From: Chondrosia reniformis
Taxonomy: Eukaryota; Porifera; Demospongiae; Chondrillida; Chondrillidae
NCBI GenBank assembly: GCA_947172415.1
Contig: OX359190.1
Coordinates: 1,674,001-1,738,000, forward strand
Direction: 5' to 3'
Length of the DNA: 64,000 nt
Part shown: positions 24,939-37,400 of the stretch, piece by piece
Layout: the number at the start of each line of letters is the position of its first letter
Numbering within the stretch: the first letter of the stretch is position 1
The notes under the pieces: model-generated
Told to the model about the DNA's origin: nothing
Seen by the model: only the letters and a program-made list of their open reading frames with translations
The model's database searches: none
Position numbers and translations under genes: made by a program

Positions 24939-27900
24939 ATGAACGAAGAGAAAGTGAGTTTACTTAATTGTCTCTTGTAAGTAAAAGATGGGCGGAGCCG
25001 CTCGGAATTGAACGGTCTGACTGCGTCTCCTACACTCGTTTAAAAAGACACAGACTATAGATCTGAAATACTTAAAGCGTTGGGATGAGTCTAATCGTAG
25101 AACAGATATTGTAGTTTCTGTTGTTTAGAAAGGAATACTTGGCTGGCTCGTGTACTTCAATTACAGTTGTTGGGTCCGTGTAAAACCTAAACCAAACCAG
25201 TCAACTATATATAAAGCGAAGAGCCACACGCGATTCATATCCTTTTAGGGGACAAGTTAGAAAGCGAGGAACTGATTCGTAATCTTTTCCATAACTGAAT
25301 AGCCTTTCTGTTACTCTACTGGTGGCACTGATTAGTTTGTTACTGTATGCAATAATCTGCTAAAAAGTTGCATACCATTCAGTTCCTCCAAACAGATACT
25401 AGGCGTGAACGCAGTTCAGACCCTCGCTGCCTTCCATTTTGAAATGTAACATTATACACTGTATATCGTTAAATTAAAAATATGGCAGTCAATATGGCTG
25501 CTCGTTTTGAGTGTCCCGAAAAGAGAAATTAGTAGTCCCCGCTATTCCTGTAAGTGAATCGAAAAATGTTTTCCACAGGAAAGTTTAAAGTCGTTCTTGT
25601 TGTAATTTTGAGACAATGGACGTTATCCTTAGGCCCAACCTCGATCTCGGGGCGCTTGATCAAGGAAAATATTTAAGCCACTTTTACGCATCGAGTAAGT
25701 TGTCTACATTGAAATGTCAACCGTCGTTCGATGCCTCACCGTTGGCCCTTTAGGCTGTAGGGTAAGATGGTCTTCTAGCCCGTTTGTAACTTTAGCTACA
25801 CTTGACACAAAATTTAGATATGGGCCTAAATAAACGGGAAAAATTTCTTTGCCACACCTTTAAGCAATTTTGTGCGTGGGCAACCTCGATCCGACTCCCC
25901 TAAGCGACGGAAACAATTAACCTCGCTATACCGCTCGGTAATTATCTTTTCTTTCTTTCTTTTTTGTCTCTTTTTTGTCTCTATTTAGATATTTCGAAGT
26001 GACCTCCTGACAGCTAGAGGAGGTCATGTCCTCAAACCAACTGAAATACCAGAAATACTGATTGAAACTCGATTCGGTCAGGTCGTTGTTTTCAGTGAAA
26101 AAATATTCGTCCATGGGGGAGAATGTGAGGATGCAGCATCTGAACGGATTGTTCAGGTATGCAATGTACAAACAAGGAAATGGTCAACACTACCTCCATC
26201 TCATTCTCACAGTGGAGCAGCCATCATAGGAAACCAGTTTACTTTAATAGGAGGTAGAGACAGTCATGACGCTCGTACAAACAAGCTACTAACATGGACA
26301 GGTAAAGAATGGCAAGTACTATATCCTCCAATGCACACCGCCCGATCCAGTCCAGGTGTTCTTGCAATTGAAGACTTAGTAATTGTGTCTGGGGGATATG
26401 GAGCAAATGGCATACAAGTAGGCACAATTGAATTCCTGGAGAATAAAAAGTGGATCCAGTCGAATCTTAAACTTCCTCGACCATTATCAGGACACCACAT
26501 GGCATTGTGTGGTGAATACATTTACATCTATCACTGGTACAATGGTTATTTTTGGAGAATGAATAAGAAGAATTTTATGGCTTCACTTACCAATAATGAT
26601 GTACATCACTGGGAAGAGCTCGAGAATGCACCAGAGGACTGTTCACTTTTACAATACAGCACCCTACCAGTCCTAGTAGGTCCAAAAGGAATCTTCATTT
26701 TCGAGAATAAGTGGACACGAATTAGTGAAGAAACGCCTTATAACTTCACTTGGGCGGCTTCCCTCAACGGAACAACATTTCTCATCTTTGGAGGAGTATT
26801 AAAGACAAGAGTTGTACAGTACGATATTCATGCAGTTAAGGTTAGTAAACTTGTTTAATTACAAAACATTACATTAAAGTATTACAAGTCTTGTTAACTT
26901 TTGTTGCGCGCTTCACGTGCACTTTCTCCTTCAAATGGAAACATTAGAAGGTTTTATTTCCTTCGTTAGAGTCACCTAACTTGTGCGCTCAGTGTACACG
27001 AAGCGCATGACAATGATAACAAAATTTGTATTGTTTTTAAGTAGATGTTCTCATACAAGTGTGTTCTATGAACACTCTCACGAGTTTGTGTTAACTTATT
27101 TCCACTAACGAAGACTATTAAGTCTTCTTGCTCTTTGCATTTGAAGGAGAAAATAGTTTTTATAGAAGTGCTATAAGTTGTAAATGGAATTACTTTAACA
27201 TCCTGTGTACGTTCGTGTGATAAAACTATACAGTAGTGTTGGTTGTAGACACAATTAATAAACTACTTCCTAAACAGTAAATTGCTACAAAGTTTATTTG
27301 GCAGCCTAAAGTTGGCCATTTTACCAGTTTTATAAATAGTCGTCAGCGTCTTAGGCAGATCATTATTACTCGTATTATTATTATGATAATTAAAAAGATC
27401 TTAAATTAGGTTTTCATTGTTAAAGTTAGTGAAAGATAAATAAAGGCAAATAGATTTGTCAGTGAATGTTTTGAGAATTATTCACCTATAACTTTGCACT
27501 CAGTGTACATGAAGCGCATGTCAATGTTAACAAGACTTGTATAAGATGTTCTCTGACGTGTGTGTTCTACGAACGCTCTCTCAAGTTTAAGTGTTAACTC
27601 ATTTCCGCTAACGAAGACTGTTAAGTCTTCTTCTTCGTATACCTTTGAATTAGAGGAACTGTTCTTTGCAAACTCTCATTATATTTATACATACATACGT
27701 ATCTAATGTGAAATGGTAACAACTTATTTGAAAGGTCAAGACACTCTTACTGAATTAACTAGGCTTTGCGTGCACATTCTCCTTCAAATAGAAACATTAG
27801 AAGGTTTTATTTCCTTCGTTAGAGTCACCTAACTTGTGCATCAGTGTACACATTAATGTAGTTTAAGTTTATGTTCTCATACGAGTGTGTCCTATGAACG

Positions 27901-30900
27901 TTCTCAGGAGTGACGTGTTTCCACTATAACAAAGACTGTTAAGTCTTCTTGCTCTTTGCCTTTGAAGTAAGAAAGTAGAGGAAAGCATTCAAATAATTAT
28001 CCTTTATAGTTGTTATATTGTCTGAGTACTTGCGTGCACAAGCAATTTATCTGTTGAATTGCCATTCATTGTACTCTAAAACTGTAACTGTAAAACTTTA
28101 TTATCGCGTGCTACGTACGTACGTATGTTAAGTTTTTGTCCTGTGTAGGTTCGTGTGATTAGTTATAAAAATTTTAACTTAGTAGCACAGTAATATTGGT
28201 TGTAAATACAATAATAATAAAATGCTTCTTAACTACAATTGGAGTTAATTGCTGTGAAGACTTTATTTGCTGTTAAAAGTCAGCCGTGTTATTTTAATGA
28301 AATCAATTCTTGTTAAGAGACATGCAGGAGAAAGGTGTATAACAGTTACGTTTTTAAATCATAAGTAAAGGCAGTACGATTTGTTGTGAATGTTAAATAT
28401 TAGTAATATGTGAATTTCACAAAATGTTAAGAAGTGATAGTATTCAAAAAGAGTCTTTAAACACTCGAACTTCAAAGATATTGGGATTGTCATTTGCTAT
28501 ATGTATGTACATATGTACGTATATGCATTTTAATCTAAACCTTCTTTAACTTGTAATAATGCATAAGAAATGTACGTATATACATACTTTTTCAATCATT
28601 TTTTCTTGTCTTTACAAAACAGTAAGGACTGTTATTTGTTGTTTTAAACTTTAACTTATTTAACTAAATACTTTTAATAATGAATAAATTTCAAGCCTTC
28701 TTGGGTAACAGTAAAATTTGCAAGTATAGAGCCTAATATAGAGGAACATTTTCTTAAACGTTTTACTAACAGTGAACAATAAATGTAGTGCTGAACTACG
28801 TCAATGCTATAATTCAATCAAATTAAATCAAATAGCCACTGGACAGTATCTTCTATGCAGGAGGTTGTCCTTACAATATAATATAAATGACGACATACAT
28901 AGTTACATATACTCCATTAACATGTCATTAATTCCTTAAAATTATCAATCCATTTCTTTCTGGGTCACCCTCTTCCTCTTCTTCCTTCCACCACAGCTTC
29001 ATACGTATATATACTCTCCTAACTAATCTTCCTGGACCCATCTCTGCCATATCCATCTGTTTGTTCAGTACCCACGTTTCGCTACCATATACGGTACAAG
29101 ACAGAAAAAAGTTGACGTATTACGCCCGTAGATAAACCCGTAATAGGATACGTAGCAAGAGCGTATACATTTTTATCTACGCCCGTAGATAAGGCGTAGA
29201 CACATACGTACGTAATATAACCGCTTACCGTAGATTGAATAAGCACTGTACGTGCTAACTATTTATCGCCTTTAGCGAATCATCCTTGATTCTAACTAAT
29301 ATCACACCTAGGAGAAGTACGTTAACACGTCTTTCATTATTTCAACTTGTCGATTAATACTACTTTGTATGCTAACTATTTATCGCCTTTAGCGAATCAT
29401 CCTTGATTCTAACTAATATCACACCTAGGAGAAGTACGTTAACACGTCTTTCATTATTTCAACTTGTCGATTAATACTACTTTGTATGCCCGTAGCGATA
29501 ACCGTAAGAGAGGCGTAGCAAATTTATTCTACGCCCGTAGTTAAACCGTAGGAAGACACGTAGCGCATACGTAATACGTACGTATACCTTCAACTTTTTT
29601 CTGTCTTGTACCGTATCAGTGTGGGTATACTATGATGGCATTGTAAACTAGTTTACAATGCCATTGTAGTACCCTAGCTCCCAGCTTTGTCCTCCTACTC
29701 AGTTCCCTCCTCTTCCACACCGGTTCATTTAGCACCCCTATTACTCTTGCTGCCTTCCCAATCCTACTCCTGACCTCTTCCTCCATCCCTCCATCTTCAC
29801 TTATCAACACCCCCAAATACTTCACTACCTCCACCGATTCTAACTCTTCCTGTCACCAACTTCCACACAGCAATGTCCTCTCACTTTCCCCACCTTCATT
29901 ACTTCCGTCTTCTCCCAATTCACTTTAATTACGAATGAAATACCTTCACATTCTACTGTTTTACACTTGTCCTGTGAACTAACTTCCACAAATATATGCA
30001 GGTATTAAATTTTTAGGAGCATCCTATATAAAGCCCTATGATGCTCATAAAGAATTAGCTTGGTGAAATAAAGCTGCCTTGAAGCCTACCCCTCATTCTC
30101 TCAGTAGTTTTGGCTAATTGATTTTATAATTAACTTCTAGAGGCTCACTTAGAGCAACTCTTTATTGTAAACACTCATTGATACATGTATAATCATGGTA
30201 CCAAGAGTTAGCAAACTATTTGAAAGGTCAAGACACTCTCATAAAATTAACCTGAACCATACACATCTCTACTATGTTTGGGTGCATGCGGCTAACATGA
30301 AATATAGAAACTCATAATCTGTTTCTATTAATCTTATCACGTGATCACTGTCTTATTTTGTTACTTTTTCCTGATGTGCTAGTCACTGTTTTATATATGT
30401 ACGTATATAAGAGTCCAAACAGTAATCCACTTGTTTGAGCATACTTGTACTTTATGTTGTCATCCTACAATTATGTGTCAAAACAAAATGAAGTCATTTT
30501 GTGAGCGCTGGTTTTGTTTGTACATTGTACAGGTTCCTAAGTGGTATGAAGAAGCCATAGAAGGACATGGTTCAGTTGAAGTGAACATTAGCCGTGCAAT
30601 CCTCACAGGAGGCTCGCGTGTTGGTAAAACCTCACTGAAGCACTACCTGCTCCACAACACAGCAAGAAAAGACAAAACTAGCACTGGAGTGCTGGAAGCT
30701 CCTGAAGTGGCCACCATTGCTGGGGATGGAGTAGGCACAACAGATCAGAGGCTAGAGGTAGGCCAGGGGAAGGTAGAGGAGTGTAGCTTCACAAAAGGTG
30801 TTGCTGCTGGGTCTCTTTGGAAAGTGATGGATGATGAAGAGATAGGACAGCTCATTTCATTGGCAGATATGAAAGTAAAGGAAAGCTTTCCAATTATAGC

Positions 30901-33780
30901 TACTTCAAAACAAGAAGCAACAGCCACTGAAGTTGAAAGTCCATCCAAAACAAGTGCAGATCTAACCGTGACCCAACAACCGGAAAACCTTCTTAGGAGG
31001 ATCCGGAAAAGAGTGAAGAAACTGTTTCAAAGAAGACCAGCAAATGAAACAACTGAGCAGTCAGTTGCCAATCCACTTCAGTCAGTTGCTAATCCACTTC
31101 AGTCAGTTGCCAATCCACTTCAGCCTTCTAGTACCCAAGACTCTCCCAGTGACAATTCACTACAACATGAGGATTTAGAATTGCTGGAGCAAGCCAGGAT
31201 GATCTTCTTGCAGAAGCACAATCTCTCCACTGAAGCAGAATTTGATGAAAAGAAGTGTACGTTCATTTACCTCCTGGACACGGGAGGCCAGCCCTCCTTT
31301 CAGAATGTCCTTCCACTCCTACTGGACTTTCCCTGTACCTTTGTACACGTTTTTAAAGCTTCTGAGAGGTTGACAGATCCGTATGTCAATGCTTTCTGTC
31401 GAGATGGAGTCACTGAAGTGGAGAGCGCCAAAAGCCGTTCAACCTGGGAATTGATGAAGGAGTCCATTACTGCTGCCTACACAATGTCAATGAAGAGCAA
31501 GCGGCAGTTGAAAGCATTTGACATGCCTAATGAGCCCCAACTCCGCATTTTCCTTGTTGGCACTCACCTTTCCCTTCTTCCCAAAGATCCTGAAGCTAAA
31601 AGAGCTCTACTGGACCACAACAAGAAGGTTCTAGAGGAAATGGACGACAAGCCATATGAAAGCAACAGGGTTTTCCCCCCGAAAGAGGTTGCCTACAAAG
31701 GTGCTGGTAGCTACTTTGTAGTGGACAGTCAGCTACAGGGAGACAGCAAACTGAAGGAGCACACTCACAAAGCTGTAAATGCCCTTCGCTCTCTACTTTC
31801 AGATGCCGAGTTCCAGTTGACACTGAAAGTCCCCAAAGCTTGGTTTTGCCTGCAACTAATCACATCTAGTGTGAAAAAGAAGATGTGGAAGTACACAGAA
31901 CTGAAAGAGTTCTGCATCCGATACCAATACATCCAGCCTGTAAATGCTGATTGACAGCTCCTTGCACTGCTGAACCTGTTTCATTGCCTTGGGTTCTATG
32001 TGTACTTTGACCTGGTTGAGTACAAAGAGCAGTGGATCTGTACAGATGCAACCTTTCTGTACAAGGAAATGTCCAAAGTGCTATCAGTCCAATATGGTCC
32101 GGAGAATGAATCCTTGGCTTCAGAACTACGTATCTTCAAAGAAAAAGGAGTAATTCCTGAGGCTGTTTCTGAAGCTTTGTTTCAACAGCTAGGCATTGAT
32201 GCTGACATCCCAACAAGATGGCTCCTGGAGATCCTGCTACATGTTGGTATTGCAGCCAAAGTGGTAGAGAAGACAAAGATGCACTTCTTCATCCCCACAG
32301 TCCTTCCTAAAAGGAATATCAGTTTGCGTACTGAATCAGTGGCCACTTTGGGATTCACTTTCTTGTTCCACTCCGTCCAATATCAGAGGTACACCTGCAT
32401 ACCAACTGGTCTATTCCACAGACTGGCTGTGGACATTGCAAGTGGCAGACAAGCACTTGAGGATGAGCAGATCAAGCAAGCATACATCAGTGGAAGCCAG
32501 TGGGTGTACTGTCCCAGTCAATCTGACAGTACACAATTCTATTTCTCCCAAAAAAATGCCCACATTGTCCTTTCCCAAAAGGAGGACCTCATTCAACTCC
32601 AACTGCTGGTTCCTAAGCTTTTTTCAAATCTCAGCTGCTATTTGATTGAACTCTGCAGGCAAATAAAAGAGGAAATGGAAGAGCGCATTTACTACATGAG
32701 CAAAAGAGTGTTTGGTGAAGAGTTTCTTGAGGAGAAAGCTACTTTAGAAGTAGGTGTCATCTGCCATCACCAGAATTGCAAGCCCTCCAGCTTGCATCTT
32801 CAGGGATTCAGTTTGCATCTTCTGCGATTTGAAGGTGACAACCAAACAGGTCTATGTACCAGACAGAACAAGATGACTGAACTAACTCCAAGAGAGTCTG
32901 TTTGGGTTGCTAAGGAACAGGACAGCAACACCAGTTCTGTAAGTCACGATTCATATTTCAGCAGATACAATTTACTGTATATAGAAGTGTTTAACAATAC
33001 TAACCAATTGAAAGGAACCATGCGGTGACACTATTTCTGTAAGTCACAGCTAAACAGCTAAACATGTATAACCTTTACTAGTAGTGTTTAATGCTGTACT
33101 GGTTTAACTGAGTTAACTGGTTGTTTGCTAACTATGTCACATTACTTATGTTTCCCTCTTTACAGCTTTGTGAAACTGGTAAATTTGAATTTGATGGAGA
33201 TCTGTTTCTATTTTTTGGAGACCACCCGAACTCCACTGTCCTAAAAGAGCCTGACATCTCTACTGATCCTAGCTCTGGACTTAGAGATCCAGAAAGTAAG
33301 TGTATACAATATGAACAACACTATATGCAGTGTTTCATTAGATTTTTATTTTGTCGTTTCTTTTTTAATATACAACAGCTGTTTTTGGTAACTGTTCATG
33401 TAAACGAGTGTATAAATATAATGTTATGTTTTAAAACTACTGTTTCTTACACTTATGTAGATTTTGACAATTGGAAAGAGACCTTACAGACTAAACACTG
33501 GGGTTACCTCTTAAAAAATTTGGTTGTCAAGCTGATAGTTGAGGAGCTCTATCAAGGAGTGGAAGAAGTGCCACTGATCACTCATCAGGTCTATGATGAA
33601 ATCAGAAATGCCAAGAGCAATAGAGAAGCAAACACAATCTTTATGAAGCACTTGAAGACTGCTGGTACAGTAAAGCAGTTCAAGTCATTCTGTAAAGTGC
33701 TTCATCAAACAACTGGTAAGTGCAGAGTGCATGAAGAGATTCTTAAGAGGCTGAAAAAGGATTTCAACTTTAACTTTTAA
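24939..33780 (+). CDS. Kelch-Roc-COR-CARD protein with one in-frame TGA
   Basis: Exons 24939-24953 (MNEEK, tentative), 25989-26840, 30533-32938, 33166-33295 and 33461-33780. Phases close, giving 1241 codons. An alternative start is 25616-25694 spliced to 26014, also in phase. Residues about 6-289 form kelch-type repeats (VFVHGG-like KIFVHGGECE, FTLIGGRD, LVIVSGGYG, FLIFGGV). A Roc GTPase follows: P-loop GGSRVGKTS (Lys about 321), switch LDTGGQPSF (about 537-545) and FLVGTH. Between P-loop and DTGGQ lies an unusually long, low-complexity insert of about 210 aa with three QSVANPL units. COR follows, then the LLALLNLFHCLG region after a TGA at 31952-31954. The last exon is a helical death-fold, CARD-like, from NLVVKLIVEELYQG to HEEILKRL. 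Roco proteins are GTP-regulated, dimeric signalling proteins. The TGA would truncate translation inside COR, so this copy may be a recent pseudogene, an allele or a sequence error. Confidence 0.8.
26897..27975. repeat. Three copies of an about 200-260 bp intronic repeat
   Basis: Copies near 26897-27160, 27480-27660 and 27770-27975 share TTCTCCTTCAAAT, GAAACATTAGAAGG, CGAAGACT.TTAAGTCTTCTTG and CTCAGTGTACA words. They lie in the intron between the Kelch and Roc exons. No coding potential seen. Confidence 0.75.
28935..29960 (-). pseudogene. LINE-type reverse transcriptase 3' fragment, split by an insertion
   Basis: Minus strand. The right part reads EVMKVGKVRGHCCVEVGD, KYLGVLISEDGGMEEEV and RSRIGKAARVIGVLNEPVW. 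The left part reads YGSETWVLNKQMDMAEM and GPGRLVRRVY. These are the conserved stretches downstream of the polymerase core in non-LTR retrotransposon ORFs. Frameshifts and a small 20-bp palindromic duplication near 29633-29672 break it, and the element at 29089-29616 interrupts it. It is dead and 5'-truncated, and sits in the Kelch-Roco intron in antisense. Confidence 0.85.
29089..29616. mobile_element. Non-autonomous TIR element inserted in the LINE
   Basis: Perfect 27-bp terminal inverted repeats (29089-29115 and 29590-29616, ATACGGTACAAGACAGAAAA start). The interior is rich in ACGCCCGTAG-type words in both orientations. It also contains two exact tandem copies of a 117-bp unit (29254-29370 and 29371-29487). 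No ORF, so any transposase would act in trans. Confidence 0.9.
30205..30400. repeat. Diverged fragment of the 23270 palindrome family
   Basis: Shares CATACACATCTC.ACTATGTTTGGG.GCAT, ATCACGTGATCACTGTCTT, GTTACTTTTTCCTGATGTGC and CAGT-type words with the arms at 23270-23639. Located 130 bp upstream of the Roc exon. Confidence 0.65.
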
Positions 33781-34405
33781 AACATTGTCTACGTATATAC
33801 ATTTGATTGACATGTAGTTATGTTCTATATAAATATAATACAATGTGATTCATGCCCATGACATCTATAAATAAGATTAGTTAACTAATATAACATTGCT
33901 GCAACATGTACACTTCTATTGGCAATTTAAAGCCTATTTTGGGATTTCGCTCCTACGTATATATATATATACTAATGTAGGGAAAGCGAAACAGTGTTGC
34001 AACAATGAATAGCACATGTATAAATACACCTGGAAGAAGTATGGAAACGAGGCAATCATCATATGCATGAGAGATACATGTACATGTACTTGCAGGCAGG
34101 TAACCATACAGAATTTCAAATTCGAAGTGGCATACAGAAAGAACAAGGTTATAAAAGTGATTTACCAGTGAAGTTTCCCTAGCTAACATAATGTCTTCTA
34201 AAAGATGGAGTGCCCAATAACTTTCATTTGTAATTAAATAGTAATTTTATGTTTAAAATTATGTTCAAATGTTTATAATGTAAAATTTGTGTTAGTAATG
34301 TATATGTAAAAGTGTAACATATACAACATCATAAACACGGGGTCACTTAGGCGCTATGACGTCATCGCCTCCTATTCACGTGACTACTAGATCGAAGGAA
34401 GAGAG
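33781..34405. other. Kelch-Roco to ALIX intergenic region
   Basis: AT-rich spacer of about 620 bp. No repeat family recognised. The right end contains the ALIX promoter sites listed separately. Confidence 0.5.
34357..34383 (+). promoter_or_regulatory. CRE (TGACGTCA) and E-box/CLEAR-like TCACGTGA
   Basis: TGACGTCA at 34357-34364 is a perfect CREB/ATF palindrome. TCACGTGA at 34376-34383 matches the core of the TFEB/MITF lysosomal (CLEAR) motif. Both lie 20-50 bp upstream of the ALIX start codon, so they could also fall in the 5' UTR. Function is inferred. Confidence 0.5.
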
Positions 34406-37400
34406 ATGGCGTGTTTCTTAGTTCCAGAGGCTAAAAAGACTCAACGAGTGGACTTTTCCCGTCCCTTGGAGAGCTACATTGGAAATACGTACGACAATAT
34501 TCAGCCGAGCGATTTTATCGGTTCCGTGAAGGAGTTGGGTACTCTGAGAGAGGGGACTTGCGAGAGGTCGCCAGATAAACATGAAGCGGGCATCGACCTG
34601 ATTGTCAGGTATTACAGCCAATTGGAGGCCATTGAATCAAAGCTTCCTATCGCCGAGGACAAGGTAACAGGCGTCATTGTGTTTTTTACTGTATATCTTT
34701 GATCCTGCAAGTGAAGCCATTTTTTATTTTCTAATTACCTTGCCACGCCCATATAGACTATGTTACTAAATTTAGTAGATGAGTCATTGGTCATATGACA
34801 GTCTCATGTGTACATAGATAGTAGGAGTGTCAGATCATGTCCTCTTTAGGAGGAGTCACTTAAGTGATGTTATTGGGACTAGCTGTGTTGTCATGGATTG
34901 TATAAACTGAGCTTCAGATGATCTGAAATGCTAGATTGTTAGCTATATATGTGTAAACTGCTTCTTGTATGTACATTACTGTCAAATACTTAGATAAGTG
35001 ATTCGTCTGTAGGTTTTCGAAATTACATTTATTTTTCTTTGTGGAGAGTGAAATTTACAGTTTTTAGAAATTTTTGGTTTCTTTTTGCTATACAGATTCA
35101 CATAAAGTTCACCTGGCATGACTCGTTCTCAGGAGGCGGGATGTTTGGGAAGAAGGCGTGTACGTATATCCAATTAGCTAGCCGTAAAATTATTATTTGT
35201 CATTTACCACAATTTCCTTTTTTAATGTTGTTAGATAAATGCATGATCTTAAAAAGACTTAAAAATTAATTGTAGCCGTTTCACCCTATATATACCTGTG
35301 TATGTATTCAAATGTAATGGATGAATATATATATAGCTGTTTTTATGCCTTTGTACACTGTCAGCAGCGTGTACGTGTATGAGAAGTTAGATGTATACAT
35401 ATTTAGTTATCCACGGTTTTAAATGGACTGAAATTGGAAGGAAATAGAAATAAGTCATGCCTCTACATTATGCATATATACGTATGTACGTAGGTTATGG
35501 AGGACTGTATACGTGCTTGTATGTATATACACACTTGACACACTTATTTTCTTAATAGAAATCAGTTTTTCCTACTTATTGTACTATTTGCATAATTTCC
35601 ATTTTCTCCATCTCATTTCTCCCTCCTGTGTTTGTCTGATTTCTGTAGCGATGGTGTCGGCTATGTTTGAGAAGTGCTGTGTTCTGTTCAACATTGGCAT
35701 ACTCCAGGGTCAGGTTGCTAAGGTACAGAACCTGGATTCGGATGAAGGCCTCAAGTCTGCTGCAAAGTACTTTCAAGTGAGCCCTCAAATCCCTACCGAT
35801 GTATACATACAGTAGTTACGTATACCGAAAGCCCTAGTATAATTAGTTGGTTATTATCTCTTAATTTGGCTACTTTATTTGATTTAGTTTCTCTGTTAAA
35901 GTGGGTGATTTGCAGGTTAAATATAATGAGTAAATAGTTGTAAATGGTTGTTCTAGAATACTGTATAGCGGGAAAATTTGGTGAGGACCTAAATTTGGCA
36001 ATTTGGTGAGTAGGTTGAAGCCAAATTTAATTCTTAGCCAAATTTGCTAATGCAGCTATTGATTTCGAACGTAACGGTACCGTCGTCCATTTAAACAATT
36101 AAGCCAACAATTAAGCCAACAATTAAGCCAACAATTGCGTCATACGTAGTTACAGGGCAATATGCCAAATATAAAACTCGCCAAATGCTATATATTGCCC
36201 GCCAAATTTTCCCGCTATACGGTATGCTATATGCTAAGGTATATCAGCATTATGTCTCAGTTAGCCCACCCTTGTCAGCCATTTTGTTGGTCATGTGACC
36301 AATTCCTCTCCTTGATTGTGTTGCAGGGAGCAGCTGGCACCTTTCAGAGACTGAGGGAGCTGGTGTTTGCACACCTCCAGACCCCGCCCACTCCTGATAT
36401 GAGTGCCGAATGCACCACAGCTCTGCAGTCACTCATGTTGGCGCAAGCACAGGAGTGCTTTGTACTGAAGGTTGCCAGGGGTAAGCATGCATGTTAATTA
36501 AGGGTTTTACTCATAGATTGTATGTTATATATTCTGCCCCCCAAACTGGCAAGTAACATTTTGTCATTTGATAAAAACAACACTTCTCACATGATGTGCA
36601 ATTTGCTGGTAAAGCCAGCAACTATCCTGTGCAGTGTCCCAGTGGAGAAGAAGAGAAGGAGAAGTAGAAAACTCTTGTATCCTCATCCAAAGCTCTCACT
36701 AGGTTTAGTTCCTTATAGGCTTTTACTCTAAAGTAGATGAAGCATGTAAGAAAAATGAGAGTATTTGTCAGTAACGACTACATATGTAAAGCTGATGATG
36801 ACCATTCAGAAATGGTCATTAAATGGATGTGTACTTGTAGCACAAATTAAGAATGCCTTTCATTTTCATCAGCTAGTCTTTCTATTTGAATGTGTACATT
36901 TACTTGATGTGTATACTGAAGTATTTAGAGGATACTGTTATGTACTTCTGTAAAACTTTTATTTTCAATTTCATGTCTTTCTACATACGTATTCCTCTTT
37001 CTCAGACCTTACTGAACATTTATCTCTGCCAGTTGGCATGTTACCACCCCCTCACTAGCTTCACCCCTCACCAGCCCCACCCCTCACCAGCCCCATCCCT
37101 CACTAGCCCCACCCCTCGCTATCTCCACCCCTCGCTATCTCCACCCCTCGCTATCTCCAACCCTCGCTATCTCCACCCCTCACTAGCCCCACCCCTCGCT
37201 ATCTCCACCCCTCGCTATCTCCACCCCTCACTATCTCCACCCCTCACTAGCCCCACCCCTCTCTAGCCCCACTCCTCACTAGCCCCACCCCTCACTAGCC
37301 CACCCCTATCTCTACAGATAAGATGAAGCCGATCAATGTTGCCAAGCTGGCGATGCAGGCCTCAGACTTGTATGCAGACGCTTATTCGAACATGATCGTT

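Noticed and set aside
25616-25694. First Kelch exon starting MDVILRPNLDLG
   Set aside because: Phase works only with the weaker acceptor at 26013. The strong pyrimidine tract and CTATTTAG acceptor at 25988 fit the 24939-24953 exon instead. Kept as an alternative, not the main model.
31952-31954. Selenocysteine decoding of the Roco TGA
   Set aside because: No SECIS-like hairpin was recognised in the 3' flank, and a Roc-COR protein has no known selenocysteine. A nonsense change or sequence error is simpler.
32411-32645. Overlapping frames inside the Roco COR region on both strands
   Set aside because: Shadows of the long Roco frame, with no independent evidence.
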